Assembly: GCA_014871385.1 (NCBI GenBank)
Contig: CM026428.1
Location: forward strand, 7,729,471-7,793,470
Origin: Ceratodon purpureus
Taxonomy: Eukaryota > Streptophyta > Bryopsida > Pseudoditrichales > Ditrichaceae
Length of the DNA stretch: 64,000 bases
Direction: 5' to 3'
A program made the position numbers and the translations under genes. Of the stretch, positions 46,301-58,890 are shown piece after piece. Position 1 is the stretch's first letter. Every line of letters begins with the position of its first letter. Under the pieces are notes generated by a model. It saw only the letters and a list, made by a program, of their open reading frames with translations, was not told the origin of the DNA and searched no databases.

Positions 46301-48793
46301 GGGGTTCCATCCTTTGGATTGTGAGTTAGCAAATTCATAGTGAGTTTCATTATTTTAGGATCACCAACTTCATTTTAGACATAATAGTGCTTTGAATCTT
46401 GTGAAAATTAGTTATTTTGAAATTATCAAACCATACAATACATGGCAAATACGCAATCAAACTTATGGTACTTCCAAGATAATTCTACTTTAAAGATACA
46501 ATTTAATGTAGGTGTTTAATTGGTTTTATTAACACAAATTAATGTTATTATTAATAACATAACGTTATGCAAACTAAAACATATAGATCTTGTTTCAAAA
46601 TTCCTTGATGCTGATTTTAAGAGATACTATTAATAGTTCATACAAATGAATAAAAACGACTATAATTTTTTTAAGTTTTACAAATTTTGTTTGAATGATT
46701 TTCATTGCAATTTATTGTGCATATACTTGGATAAAATAATGTTTTTGAAAACAAAGATCTAATTTTTAAGATTTCTAATGTGCATATATGAATAAGTAAA
46801 ACAAAACATCATATATATAACTTTGGTAGAAATAATACCAATGTGAATAAAAGGCCCTTTAATCTGTAAGAATGTTGTTTGTAGGCCGTGTAGCCTACTC
46901 AGATTCTTTTTGGATTTAATGCCCCCTTTCGGAGGTAGGGCTCTATAGAAACTATTTAAGATAAGAAGACCGTGACTATTTTACAAGGTATTTGTGTTCT
47001 TGGTATGTGTGTGTCCATGAGTGGTCTTGTGTGCGTTGTTGTCTTTAGCCATGGACACCTAGAGTGTTGAGTATGTTGGTTTCTCTGTTACTACGATATA
47101 CTTTGGAAAGTGTGGCCGTCCGGGTTTGAGTCTTGATGAAGAGTGTAGTGGATTGATGTGGTAGTATGTTGGTGTGGTTTGGTAGGAAAATAGTAGAGGC
47201 CTCTCAATCCTTGTGACAAGTGGTGCTATCCGGACTAAACTATGTTCCCCTATGTCCCCATTTTTGAATTGTTTTTGTGTGCCCCCCTTTTTGCGTTGGG
47301 TTGTTTGGTCAAGTATAACTATGTGTATTTTGTGCGTGATGTATGCCAATGCCAACACATTACTTATGGGAATCACAATAGTTAGTGATAAGTTCGTGTG
47401 AGGGTATTGTGATGTTCAGTGTTTCGATCATGTGGACATGTCTTCACATATGGGTGCGGGGGAGTGGGGTATGTGTTGATATTTGGCACTTTTGTTGTAA
47501 TTTTTTGTTTTGTTGGGGTTTGATGAATTTTTTAGATTTACTCTGACAGAAAGCTTTGTGCTTGTTGTATTTGTGTGTACTCAAGGTTTGTGTTTTGTCG
47601 TTGTGTTTTTTGTTTCCTTGGTTGTAATGGATATGTCCAAAACATCAACTATTAATGTGGTTAATACTATGACCTAGTTGAGGGCTCGACCATCAAAACA
47701 TCAACCTAAATGAAGGTGAAAGCTCAAAGTCTTGACTTGAAAAATACATCAAAATTGTACAAATTGAAGTCTTTGATCTATAATAGTAAGAGCCTCAAAG
47801 CCTAAGATTCACCAATTGCATATTAGAAAATTTAAATAATTGACTTTTTTTGAAAATGATGAAAAACATAGAAGAATTTGTACTCATTAATGAAAAACAT
47901 GTAGAAAAAAAATTTAGCAATAGATTCATTGGTATGACCAAATTGTGGTAATTGTAATTTGGCTTAGCTTGGACCAATATAGGGCTAGGACCAATGATTT
48001 TTTAAAGATCGATCAATAAAACATGACTAGCCTTAAATAGTCCAAGAATTGTCTTCTTCTACATATTTTATTTAAAACATTTATTGACTATTGAAGGAAA
48101 TATAAATAGGTCATTATTAGCATCTAAATTTTTTCTAACTATGCCATCGTCTTGGCACCAAAATTCTTTATGAGTGGTAACTTTTTAGCACAAAGAAGGG
48201 CAATAAACTCTAGACTTTGGTTTTTAGTGTAAGGACAATAGGTTCAAAATTGGACATCCTTGCAATCTAGTTAGTGGATTTTGATGACTTTTCAACCGTC
48301 ACTCAAAGAGTGAAATGGTCCTTATGCCTCTTAAATTCATAGCCATCACATAGTAGCATAGTGATTTATGTTAACCATACCTTATTTGACCAAATCTAAA
48401 ATCATGTCAAATTTTTTGTATTGGATAATGTATTTAGTCTTCTAAATGTTATTGGATGAACATAAAACTTTCATCCTCTACGCACAATTTCACTCCAAAA
48501 TAAAATAGGCAACACCTTTGATACACATGTGTTATTCAATTTGTTTATATCTTTTCTGTTCAAAGGTCAAAATATTAAAATCACATGAGACTTTTTGCAT
48601 TATGAAGTATGTTTAGATCTCCAATTGTTTTTGATTGAATTCAAATAAAAAAATCTTCATTCTAAATGTCCAATTTCTCTTTAAAATATTAATAAAAGCA
48701 TGCATTAATGTGTCATGAAATTTATAATCTTATATAAATTATTGCCACTTAGAGTAATTTACAAATTAGTGGCAAACATTAACTAATATAGTG
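43371..48793. other. AT-rich spacer with scattered short ORFs
   Basis: No gene can be supported. A minus-strand frame at 44639-44944 (101 residues) lies in slightly GC-richer DNA but has no recognisable domain. The plus strand of 46870-47640 is strikingly G/T-rich and its ORFs are low-complexity. A T-rich tract with repeated TTTTATTTTTT lies at about 43878-43926. Confidence 0.45.
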
Positions 48794-48911
48794 GATAATG
48801 TTAGAGGATTAAAAACAAGTATAGCTCATGATGTTAAAGGCTTAAAAACAAGTATAGATGATAATGTTAAAGGCTTAAAAACAAGTATAGGGGACAATGT
48901 TAAAGGCTTAA
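48794..48911. repeat. Minisatellite, 30-36-bp unit, left part
   Basis: There are three and a half units of GATAATGTTAAAGGCTTAAA plus AACAAGTATAG at 48794, 48830, 48860 and 48893. The fourth unit is interrupted at its TTAA by element E4 and resumes at 49730 to about 49770. Confidence 0.9.
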
Positions 48912-49729
48912 CCCCTGAACGGGCAAGGGTGTTTTTGCTCAAAATTGCCTCCAAATAGTCTCTTTTGAAAACAAGCCGGATAGTGCAAAATTGGAACCAA
49001 TTTTGGTATTCCCAACCTTAAGATCTTGTATCTAAATTCTATGTCTATATGCCTACCAAATCTCACACTCTCATTCCTTACCATTTGGGAGATCATAACG
49101 TTCAAAGTTGAAGAAAAAGTTTTTTTTACCCTGCAAAAGGGGGTCAATAGTCTTTTAGGGTCCAAAAAAACCATTTTTTTGAGTAGATTTAGAATGAGCC
49201 TCTTTAGATTCTTGTTTGTAGGTGAGTTAGGTACACGTCCACAAAATCTCATGCCCATGCAAGGTGTGGAACCTTGAGAAAATCATCAATTTTCAAAGGG
49301 GGTATGCTGAAATTCTCATAAAAAGGCCGTTTTCTTACAATAGAAATAGCATATGACACATTCTTGGATTGAAAATCCAAACGATGCGAACATGCACTAG
49401 TGCCTCTTCTATATATAGGAATTTTTATTTTTGGAAAATATTAAAATCTTTATTTTTGGTGGAATTTCAAAGTTTCGTCTTTAGGCAGTTTTAGACAGAA
49501 GTTGTTGCATTCACAATGGCTGAGATCCTACCCAAAGATTGGCTGAAATTTTTAAAATCCCATAACTTTTCCTCACTTCATCCAAAAAATAAAATAAAAT
49601 ATCCCTATAAACCTCTTGAAAAAAACCTTTTTCCACAAAAAAATTCAAAAAATTTCAAGTAAATTTGAATTTTTAGGAACCTGCCCAAAGTCCAAAAATG
49701 CCCCCTCTAAGACTATGGCCGTTTGGAAG
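48912..49729. mobile_element. TTAA element E4, 818 bp, inserted in a minisatellite unit
   Basis: TTAA flanks at 48908-48911 and 49730-49733. Removing the body and one TTAA rebuilds a perfect minisatellite unit (AAAGGC-TTAA-AAACAAG), so the boundaries and the 4-bp duplication are certain. The left terminus is CCCCTGAACGGGCAAGG and the right, reverse complemented, is CTTCCAAACGGCCATAG. An internal phrase, GAGATCATAACGTTCAAAGTT, resembles the E3 interior in inverted orientation. No transposase. Confidence 0.9.
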
Positions 49730-49770
49730 TTAAAAACAAGCATATTGGATAATGTTAAAGGATTCGCTGG
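49730..49770. repeat. Minisatellite, right part
   Basis: Continuation of the interrupted fourth unit (TTAAAAACAAGCATATTG) and a fifth partial unit (GATAATGTTAAAGGATTC). Confidence 0.85.
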
Positions 49771-50733
49771 ATTTTGTGGTAAGAGAAGCAAAGATGTTTC
49801 TCTCATTGCAAGACAATAAATGCTATTTTAATATTTTTTAACAACTTTGTTTTTTAAAAGGGGACAATGTTCCACAATTTTCATTAATAGGTAATCATTT
49901 GAAAATCAACACACTCACTTTTTAGTATACATTCATTCCTCATGGTCTGAATGCGGTTTACACTTAGTGAGAGGCCCAATGGCTTTGAAAATTACATTTT
50001 TCTTGAAGTGTGACCATGGAATTAACCCATTTTCCTTGGTCACTATTGTTGGTATGTAGTGTAAACCGCCCGCCCATCAGGTGCACTCAACAAAAAAAAA
50101 CTTCAAAATTGGTAGAAGAATACAACAAGAAATGCAAATCCTGAGTGGTTGACTTTATTTATTTGTCATCTCAAGTACACAGCCCTGAGCTCAAACACAA
50201 ATATTATATTATGGGGAAAGCACTGGTCATGTAGTATCCAAGATTCGATATGCAACCAAATATATGTCTCTCGGCAACCGGGCACACCCATTATGATATT
50301 TGGATGGTAGCACATACTACAAACTGGACACTCAAGTTGCTGCTATCATGCTCATCCTCTCTGGCTACAGTAGGCTCACTGAGCTCACTTCTCCTTGTTG
50401 GAACAGATAAATTGAACAGCATGTGCAATAACATGTGCTAAGTTGTAACTTGTTCGGACTTTTATGAATGTAGCTAGAGTGTGATCCGCTTTACACTAGG
50501 GGTCAAGGTCAATTTGAAGTTCTGACAGGCTTGAATTCCTGTAGTTGATTGGATGAATTTATGAAATCAACACCAAATGTTTTACGTGAAGGAGTCCAGG
50601 TCATTCTCCCTAATTATATTTTAACACGCTGAAATTATATTCTTAAAAACTAAAGAAAGAATTTCATGTGATCCAAAGGAGATGAATTGATTTGAACAAA
50701 AATAGTAATCCAATCTGCTTCTTTTGAGCCATG
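49771..50733. other. AT-rich spacer without supported gene
   Basis: No domain-bearing frame or terminal repeat seen. Confidence 0.5.
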
Positions 50734-50737
50734 TTAA

Positions 50738-51535
50738 CCCCTAAATTTCCTTGTGTTTTAGAGAGATTGAATCCTCAAAACTGCGATTTTACCACTATGC
50801 CATCCCAAGGATATAACTGCGATATTTTTTTGGGCCTTGGCGGAGAGGCATGGTGCAAATGGGCCGAAGGAAGACTTGATGATTATTACTTCAAACATTT
50901 TGGTCACATTTTTTTCCATGTAGCTAACTAGGTTAGGTATGCTCATGCAAAATTTTAGAGATTCAAAACGCTTTTTAGACCTTCATCCAAATTATTTTCT
51001 ATAAGAAGGTATAAAATTGACAAAATAGTAAAACATGCATTACAAAAACAATTTGTGAGCTAAAGAAAGAGTGAACGGTGAGTAGGTACCTTTATAGATT
51101 TGTGATTTTGTGATTTTTTAAAAAAAAAAATTCAAAAATCTCGAATTTTGACAAATTTTTAAAGGAAAAACTCAAAAATGACTAAAAACTTTGAAGCTTG
51201 TCTTTGTAAGTTTTGAAGGCTGCCCTTGTAAAATTGGTATATTTTTTGACTTGGGTCACTATGGAATTTGAGTAGTGATTTGGTTATGAACATATTTCAA
51301 TTTTTGTTCTTTTAAAAAGACCTAATTTTAGACTGCCCGTTTTGGACTTGAAACCTAAAATTTATAGATGAAGGTTCTAAAATTGGAATTTGGGTTCAAT
51401 TTTTTTTACTACATAGACCTTACCGAAAAGGGAGCAGCCAGTAAAAATATTGAAAAAAAATATTACTTTTAACTCCCTCATCTAAGCTGCCCGAAATTGC
51501 AAAAACCCATTTTGGGTTTTAAGGATAGTTAGGGG
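50738..51535. mobile_element. TTAA element E2, 798 bp
   Basis: TTAA at 50734-50737 and 51536-51539. Left terminus CCCCTAAATTTCCTT; right terminus, reverse complemented, CCCCTAACTATCCTT (12 of 15 identical). Its right 350 bp is homologous, inverted, to the left 350 bp of E3, which shows both are copies of one family. Confidence 0.8.
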
Positions 51536-51539
51536 TTAA

Positions 51540-54485
51540 AGTTTCCTTCTTTTTTGGCATGAATATGAATTGACTTAACAACCATGCCAAATTAGAGTAA
51601 TATGAAGTTCCACAACTTCCTCCAACCTAATACTTTGTTTTTTAAATTTAAATCTTCATTGTTTTTCTTTTTACACAGTGGATTTCCAAGGACAACCATA
51701 ACTCCATAGCAGGTTTGGTCATCAACAAACAAATAATTAATTTTTTTTGAAAAATTAAGGTTTGTCTCTTAAAAACGGAATTTCTGATTATTTTTTTTAG
51801 CAAAAAATCAATAAAATGACCTTTAGTGGCTTAGAAATAAAAAAATATTACAAAAACAAATTTATTCTATTTTCATTCTTGGATCTTCATAATTTTGTTT
51901 GTTTTTTTTTTTTGTTTTTTATATTTTGGATTATTTCAGAACAAACATGCTATGGTGTTACAGTACCACTTGTTAGTACTTTATTGCATGTCAATTCCAA
52001 AACAATAGCTAAAGCAAAATAATAGTTATTCCATGTCATTGGTATCACTCTCCACACTTCTTATCATGTGACAACCACTTGTTCATTTGAACCAATGTTA
52101 TCTGTCCAATTCACTATTGTTTGTTCAAATTTCCTCTCTGTGGTATAGGCCTCAGATTTTGTTTACCCAGGCCCTCACGTAAGGCAGACACAACCATTAA
52201 CTAGAGAATCAAAAGCAACAAACTTCTAGATTCAAAGACCCTGGAGTTCTTATCTTCACCCCGGTGAACACAGCTAACAAAACTTCTCAATAGTTTACTT
52301 ACTGGAGTGGAGCACATATGGTATTATCCAGGTCACATCATTTGGTATACGAGTCATTGTTCCGTCCCTCCTTGGACATGAACTCATGTGGAAGACAAGA
52401 GTTTGGTGGATGCAGAGTACCAGCGTAGCCCTGGACCAGCCTACAGATTGCGGTGAGTCTTCTCCAGGAATTGACAAACGTCTCTTTGTTAATTTCATAG
52501 TTCACCACTTCACCTGGAGTTTCTAGAATGTGCAGGACTGTACTCTGAACTTATGCTTTCCATGATCTCTGGGATGTACAATTCAATAAAGAAATATTCT
52601 ACATTGTCAAATTGAATAAGTTGCAGAAGGATGAAGGTGAACACAAAAAAACTCTCAACACAGTGGAGAGTTCATGAATGTAGTATCTCAACTTCCATCC
52701 TCAGCTTACTCAACCAGAATACCACAGCTGGACTTGTTTAATATTCCTGCAACGATATACTGTTACAGTATACCACTGTCAGTTGTCAGAGAGGTCATTG
52801 TTTTGACCCCAAAAACCATTTTGGATTACTTTTCCATGTAAATTAAAAAACTTATATCCTTAGCAGTCCGGAATAGTATTGATGTCCACGCTCCCACATC
52901 TTACTCCAGTGCTTAACTTCGGGCTAATTTTTTTAATCTCAGTACATTAAGACCGTAAACCTGAAAAATCAGAAATTGCATAAAAGTCAATGAATCAAAG
53001 CTGTACAGGTCCACAGAATCCTAATCACGTTGTTAATGGTGGCAAGTCTTCTTCATGCTCCTGAGCTGATTAAGTTAGTCTAGCTTTTGAAGCTCTGAAA
53101 TCCCAGAATTTAGTCCACACATGAATGCTATTGTGGAACAATCATAATTGAACGACAAATTGGAGAAAAGCATCCTCACATCACTAGGACATAGGCTACA
53201 CTTGCACGTTATGAACTGAGCAGTGACTGCCAATGTGGAAATCGTTCATCGGCGAATCTAGCGCAAGCTGCCAGCATTTAAAATAAAATCCATTGTTAGA
53301 GCATTGAGCACTTGTTTCACTGCTTGAACTCTTGAGCGAATGAGCATTTACGGAGCATGACAAGGTGGTAAACAGAAGACTGGTTTTGGTTGAGCACCTA
53401 ATCTTCTATCCAGATATCGATTCTTGGCAGATCTATCATTGTTTCACGAGGACGAATTTCTACGATGTAACCATTTTGGGAAGAAGATCATTTGCATATG
53501 GAGTATACATTCAGAAGTAAGATGTTGAAGAAGATCTGCTATCACCTGTTGATAGTTTTTTGCTGTTAAAACCTGGACATCCGGCACGTTGTCGTCCTCT
53601 TCAGTTATGTGTTTTTTTCACCACAGGTCTTCTGAGCAAGTTGTCTTGCACTGGTTAGCTGGTTGAGTTGTTCGTGAACCCCCCTGTATCGTTTGATCAA
53701 ATTTATGTCGTCGATCACCAACAAAAGAACATGTATGTAAAAACCAGCAGCTTAACACAGCTTCTAAGTCATCTTCACCTCAATTTGCACATCCTGCACT
53801 CTTTCGAAGTTCTAAAATCTCTTATGCACTTTCCTGTAAGCTCTCAGCGATGTGATCCACCGTAGTCCTGTCAAAGCAACATCATCGGAAGAAATCTAGT
53901 TCGAAACAATAAGACAATGCAAAATCACTTCAGTTCCCTTCACTCCCTCGTCTTCGGAATATATTGTTTGAATCGTTGAAACTTGCTGGTATCAAACTCT
54001 AACCTGGAATGCAACTATTTACTGTCTTCTACCAGGTCTGTCGTGCAGCAATTGAACCTTAAAGCTCAAAGCTAATGCACATCTTTATATCTAGGCGAAA
54101 TTGAAATCCCCTACAGAGATCTCATTTCCAGGTAAATTAATGCATATACTACAAGTGTTTTCATCATAAAACAAACAGAAAGAAGATCACAAGAACGGAT
54201 ATTAAACCAGCAAGATATATTTCTGAATGACCAGCAACTGCACGCTCATGCAATCATATCCCATCCACTGCACAAGCCAAGAACCTACCTCAGAAAACTT
54301 CCACAAACAAGGGCTCATGGTCAAAATTTAATGAAACGAGAATCAGAAGTTTGAAAGAACAACACTCTTTATCAATGAGCCTGGGCAATCAGTTTGTGAG
54401 CAAGCAAAAAGTGCTCCATTTTGTACAGCAAAAATTAGAGTTTAACGACGAACATCAACGCATTGTCAGCTACTTCATGAGCACC
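51540..54485. other. Spacer, moderately GC-richer from 52 kb, no firm gene
   Basis: Base composition rises compared with neighbouring DNA from about 52.0 to 55.0 kb, which suggests genic remnants, but I cannot build an exon chain here. Short frames such as 53668-53865 have no recognisable domain. Confidence 0.4.
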
Positions 54486-54940
54486 TTACGAGCGATTATA
54501 GGTAAGATATACAGCACCGATGTTGCTGATGAAGATCTCAACCAGAAGGGCCATCAGAACCATTGCAATTGAGGCTTTCTTCAACAGAAAATATACAGAA
54601 AGTGTATAGATATACCCACCACCATGTTGAAATGAGTCTGTCACTTGCTCATTCAGCCACTCAGGCTCCACAACAGAAGAATTTACAGCGATTTTACCTT
54701 AACGTGTGCATGAATGCACTTCATGCCATCGAACTCTGCATCCGGTAACATGAATTTTTGTTGCTCCACTCTTGTGAAGATCTGGCTCAACAAGTTGCTC
54801 TTCACAGATCTCTGTTCCGGAACCCAACTGAGAGTGGCTGAGTTCTTAAAGGGGAAGTCCAGGGTGAAGACAGTAAGTTGCCTGAAGTTGTCTGTTACTC
54901 TCATTGGAAGAGAACTCCGAGAGCGGTGGAGAGAAAGCAT
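54486..54940 (-). pseudogene. Possible two-exon gene end or gene fragment, unknown family
   Basis: A minus-strand frame from ATG 54940 (MLSLHRSRSS through CIHAHVK) meets a donor-like AAG|GTAAAA near 54698. A second frame starting after TTGTGGAG near 54669 continues in phase (PEWLNEQVTDSFQHGGG, then a 25-residue hydrophobic segment IAMVLMALLVEIFISNIGAV) to a stop at 54486. The overlapping plus-strand ORF 54714-55262 (182 residues) is the competing reading. Neither has a domain that I recognise. Confidence 0.25.
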
Positions 54941-55616
54941 AGAATTAGGGTTACAAATGGAGCAAAGTCTATCCCCGCTTTATGAAAAACAACAATTTGA
55001 AAAACATAGATTCATTGAAGGCCTTTTTGAAATTGTTACAATATCTGAAATTGTTACCATGCTTAGAAATGATGCATTGAATAAAAACTGGAAGAAAAAT
55101 GAACGCATACAATGCTTAAATAAAGTAAATATAATATGTTATGTTTACTTGCAACATGTTATATTTACTTTGTTAGCTATTTGGAAAGTTTTACATCCAA
55201 CATTAACCTGTAAAGACCAAATTGGATTGCTCTCCTTTCTGGACAGATTAGGGCAAATTTAAAACATTTTAAAACATTCTTAAAATTTTTACAATATTAT
55301 ACATTTTCAAATTTTCAATATAAATATTTGCATTTTTTTCTTCTAAATTTGTATACAAAAGTTATGGCATAAATAATTCCACAAAATGGAATTTGTTGCT
55401 GCCCATGACAGCCTGCAGCCAATGAGGTGTAGGCAAGACACCTAATTTTTTTGAAGATGTTGCCTAGATAAGTCTCCCTAATCCAAGGCAAGGCATGAGA
55501 ATGCATGATCCTTTTTTTTTTAGTTGCCTCAAGAAATATACCCTAAAATTTAGAATATGATTTAGAACCCATAGAACATTTACTTTTCCCGGTGGTAAAC
55601 CTCGCCCTTGTTTTAA

Positions 55617-55981
55617 CCCTTAAACGACATTTTGGGTCTTGGGTGGGCAGCCTAGAAAGAATCTAATTTATTTTTATTTTTTTCTTCTTTTTCAGAAACG
55701 GCTCTGTAGTGCACTGCTAGCAAGCACTTAGAACCACTATAGCACTACCGCATTGCTGAACTTTAGCTGCCCCAACCTCAAAACTTGTTCAATTTGATAA
55801 CTTTGATTGCTTACCAACAATTCCACAATTTCTCAAATGAGGCAAAAATTTGGAATCTAGATCGTTTTTTCAGTAACTTTCCAACGCAACAAGTCTCTCT
55901 TGATTTAGTTGAGAAATGAAACTTTTGTCTCTAATTATTCTATTAAACCAAGCCCGTGGGGCTGACTTTGACATTAAAGGA
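55617..55981. mobile_element. Short TTAA element E6, 365 bp, tentative
   Basis: TTAA at 55613-55616 then CCCTTAAACGAC; at the right, TTAA 55982-55985 follows a terminus that reads TCCTTTAATGTC in reverse complement. The termini match only in part. An internal GGGTGGGCAGCCTAGAAAG resembles the GGGCAGCCTAG phrase of E3, which supports family membership. Confidence 0.45.
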
Positions 55982-55996
55982 TTAATGACAAGGCCA

Positions 55997-56016
55997 CCCC
56001 CCCCCCCCCCCCCCCC
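55997..56016. repeat. C20 homopolymer
   Basis: Twenty consecutive C on the plus strand, immediately after element E6. Confidence 0.95.
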
Positions 56017-56039
56017 AATTAGGGCTCCAATTGAAAAGG

Positions 56040-56280
56040 GGCAAAAAGCCCATATAAATATTTTTTTTGATGAATTTTAAAAAAAAAATACATAAAATGA
56101 CTAAAATTAATTAAGTGGACCCCTAGACTAATTTGGTGTCCTTGATTCCATTAAAAATATAAAATTTATTAAAAAGGGGCCGCAAGCCCTCTAATAAAAA
56201 AATCAGAGAGGGAAGGAAGAGGGGAAGGATCCGCCTTATCATTAAGATGACGGCGAGGTTTATTGTTTGGGATTTACTTT
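56040..56280 (+). repeat. Dispersed repeat, copy 2
   Basis: Direct-orientation relative of 43150-43370, sharing several short blocks in the same order, ending in a GGAAGGAAGAGG purine tract and a CATTAAGATGACGG...TTTATTG tail. Confidence 0.65.
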
Positions 56281-56871
56281 AAACATGTCCTTTTCTGGGG
56301 ATTTTACATTGGCCTTCAAAAATTGCCTTAGCAATTGTACGAAAAACAAACATGTGCTGATTGCAAACTTATCTTCTCATGGTTTCCAACACACTTTTGA
56401 TCTATTCTCTTGAGAGGTTGTTTATAACACAAACAAGTAGATGAAAATGTAAAAGCATTTTTTTTGAATTTATAAGAAATGTTTTAGAATGATTTGATAA
56501 TGGCTTCAAAATTCGGTCATTGGATGAAAAGAAACTTTTGAATTTTTTTATAAGATATGATCTTGCAAATCATGTATAATCCCTTCAACAAAGTAAGGTA
56601 ATTGCTTACTGTTCCTCACACATAGAAGAAGAGCCCAACAAATTATCTTGGCTGATGCTACCTCATATGTATAAAAAAAAAAAAAAAAGTTTTTTCTATA
56701 AATCACCTAGCTTTATACATGTAGAAGTTTTTTGTTAAAAAATACAAATATTTTGTAATCAATTATAACCTAAAAGTTGATTTGATCAACAACTACTACT
56801 ACCACTATGTGCTACCTCATCAAGCATCAATAAATTCTTCTATCCATTTTGTCATGCTCACAACTAACTGC
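56281..56871. other. AT-rich spacer
   Basis: No supported gene; an A16-type run occurs near 56673-56688. Confidence 0.5.
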
Positions 56872-56875
56872 TTAA

Positions 56876-57789
56876 CCCCTAAAGGTCTAGGAAACCCGAT
56901 TTGGATTTTTGCTATTTCGGGCAGCCTAGTTGAAGAGGTAAAAAGCAATATTTTTGCTTAAGATTTTTATTGGATGATCCCTTTACAGCAAGGTGTACGT
57001 GGTAAAATTTTCAAAGTCAAATTCCAATTTTAGAACCTTTATCTAGAAATTTTAGGTTTCAGGTCGAAACAGGGCAGTTTAAAATTAGGTTTTTTTTCAA
57101 ATTTGTTTTTAAAAGTATGTTCATAACCAAATCATTACTCAAAATCCAAAGTGACCCAAGCCAAAAAGTTTACCAATTTTAGAAGGACAACCTCCAAGAA
57201 TTATATGAACAAGCTTCAAAGTTTTCTGTAATTTTACAATTTTTCCTTTCAAAAATTTCCAAAATTTTGAGATTTAGGAATTGTTTGATTTTTTTTTCTT
57301 CCAAAATTAAAAACTTCATAGATGTAACTTTTCGCCGTTCACTTTTTTTCCAAACCAAAAAAATTGGATGTTATTTAAGTTTTACCATATTGACGATTTT
57401 TGTACCTGTTTTTGGAAAATAATTTGCATGAAGGTCAAAAAATCAAAATAAGTCTTCAAAATTTTGCATGGAGGTGCTCAACTTAGTTACCTACATGAAA
57501 AATAATATGAGCAAAATGTTTGGGGTAACAATCATCAAGTCTCCCTTGGCACCATTTAGACTATGCCTTTTGAGGAAAGCCAAAAAAAAAACAATCAGTA
57601 AACTTTGGACGTTATAATCTCACAAATGGTCAAGATTCAAAAGTCATAATTTGACACGGTGTTAGTGCAAGTAGTTAGATTGAAGATCTTACGGTCGGAA
57701 ATACCAGAAAAAGAAATTTTATTGGAAACATACATCAATTTCCATAAGGTGGTCAAAATCTGCGGTTTCGGGTCTTGGAGGTCCCGGGG
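56876..57789. mobile_element. TTAA element E3, 914 bp
   Basis: TTAA at 56872-56875 and 57790-57793. Left terminus CCCCTAAAGGTCTAGG then AAACCCGA; right terminus, reverse complemented, CCCCGGGACCTCCAAG then ACCCGAAA. The interior (TTTCGGGCAGC, CCAATTTTAGAACCTT, GTTCATAACCAAATCA) aligns with E2 in inverted orientation. There is no coding frame of transposase size. Confidence 0.8.
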
Positions 57790-57793
57790 TTAA

Positions 57794-58637
57794 TATCTTC
57801 ATTGGTATGCTTTCCCAAGGTACTTGCATTGTATTCTACTTTTGCTCTTTGCTTCTTGGTATTTCAATCTTCTAAACCCTATCTTTTCAAATCAGCTACA
57901 CGTTTTCTAAAGGATTTAAGGGAAGACAATCTGGAGGCTAATTGAGCATCTTTTAACCAATATCTTTGCTATAGTTCTTTCTCACTTTGGCTATATGTAT
58001 TGATGCACCATCCAACATAAATACTAGTTCTTTGTCGTAACTTGGTGGAAAAAACATGATAATAATACTTATTCACATAAATCTCTACAAAGTCCATAGT
58101 AGTGCGTTGTTTAAAGGAAATTCAATTAAAATTAACATTTCTTGGTTGCAGTTTAAGCACCCCAAACCATAATTGACATCTTTCCACACTTGAATATTGA
58201 TGATAAACATTGTTGTCATATTGAAAATATGAATCAATATGCTCATTTTCATTTTTGATCCAGTCAAATTATCTAAAAATCTGATTAAATTGATTATAGT
58301 CTTTGTAAACTAAAGAATTAGCTGGCCCAAATGGAAATAGGGTCATACAAGGAGAAAGGAGGTAGTTAGATGTTGTTAGCCGCTAGTGAATTCATTTTGA
58401 ACTAAAAGACATACTAGTAGAAGATTATGAAGACTACTTAAAAGAGGCTATTGCCTTCTTTCTCCAGCCAGAATCATTTTAGCAATTGGACTCTACTTAC
58501 ATGTGTATACATATTTTGAGTTTGCCAATATACAATCCTAAGTTACAACAAACTTTTGAAGTGTGCTCAGGAGTTCTAAGTTTGTTGTTATTGCTATAGT
58601 CTTTTATGTGAGAAGTAAGGCTTTAGTCTAATGAGAT
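57794..58637. other. AT-rich spacer
   Basis: No supported gene or repeat. Confidence 0.5.
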
Positions 58638-58890
58638 GAGTAGATAATGGATGCTTTGTAGGACAATAGCCGAGTCAGGAGAAGGATAAGGCTATAGTCA
58701 GAGTCATGAAATGATTGAAATGATTGAAATGAGTAGATAATGGATGCTTTGTAGGACCATAGCCTCATAAGAAGGATACAGATATAGTCAAAGTCATGAA
58801 ATGATTGAAATGAGTAGATAATGGATGCTTTGTAGGACCATAGCCTCATAAGAAGGATACATGTATAGTCAAAGTGATGAAATGATTGGC
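58638..58890. repeat. Minisatellite, 81-93-bp unit, three copies
   Basis: Each unit starts GAGTAGATAATGGATGCTTT. Unit 1 is 58638-58730, unit 2 58731-58811 and unit 3 begins at 58812. Units 2 and 3 are nearly identical. The phrase GGACCATAGCCT recurs once more near 59035, suggesting an older, wider array. Confidence 0.9.

Noticed and set aside
48908-49258. 116-codon minus-strand ORF inside element E4
   Set aside because: No transposase motif; related elements E2 and E3 show no corresponding frame.
48794-49770. CRISPR-like array
   Set aside because: The units are contiguous minisatellite repeats without unique spacers, in eukaryotic DNA.
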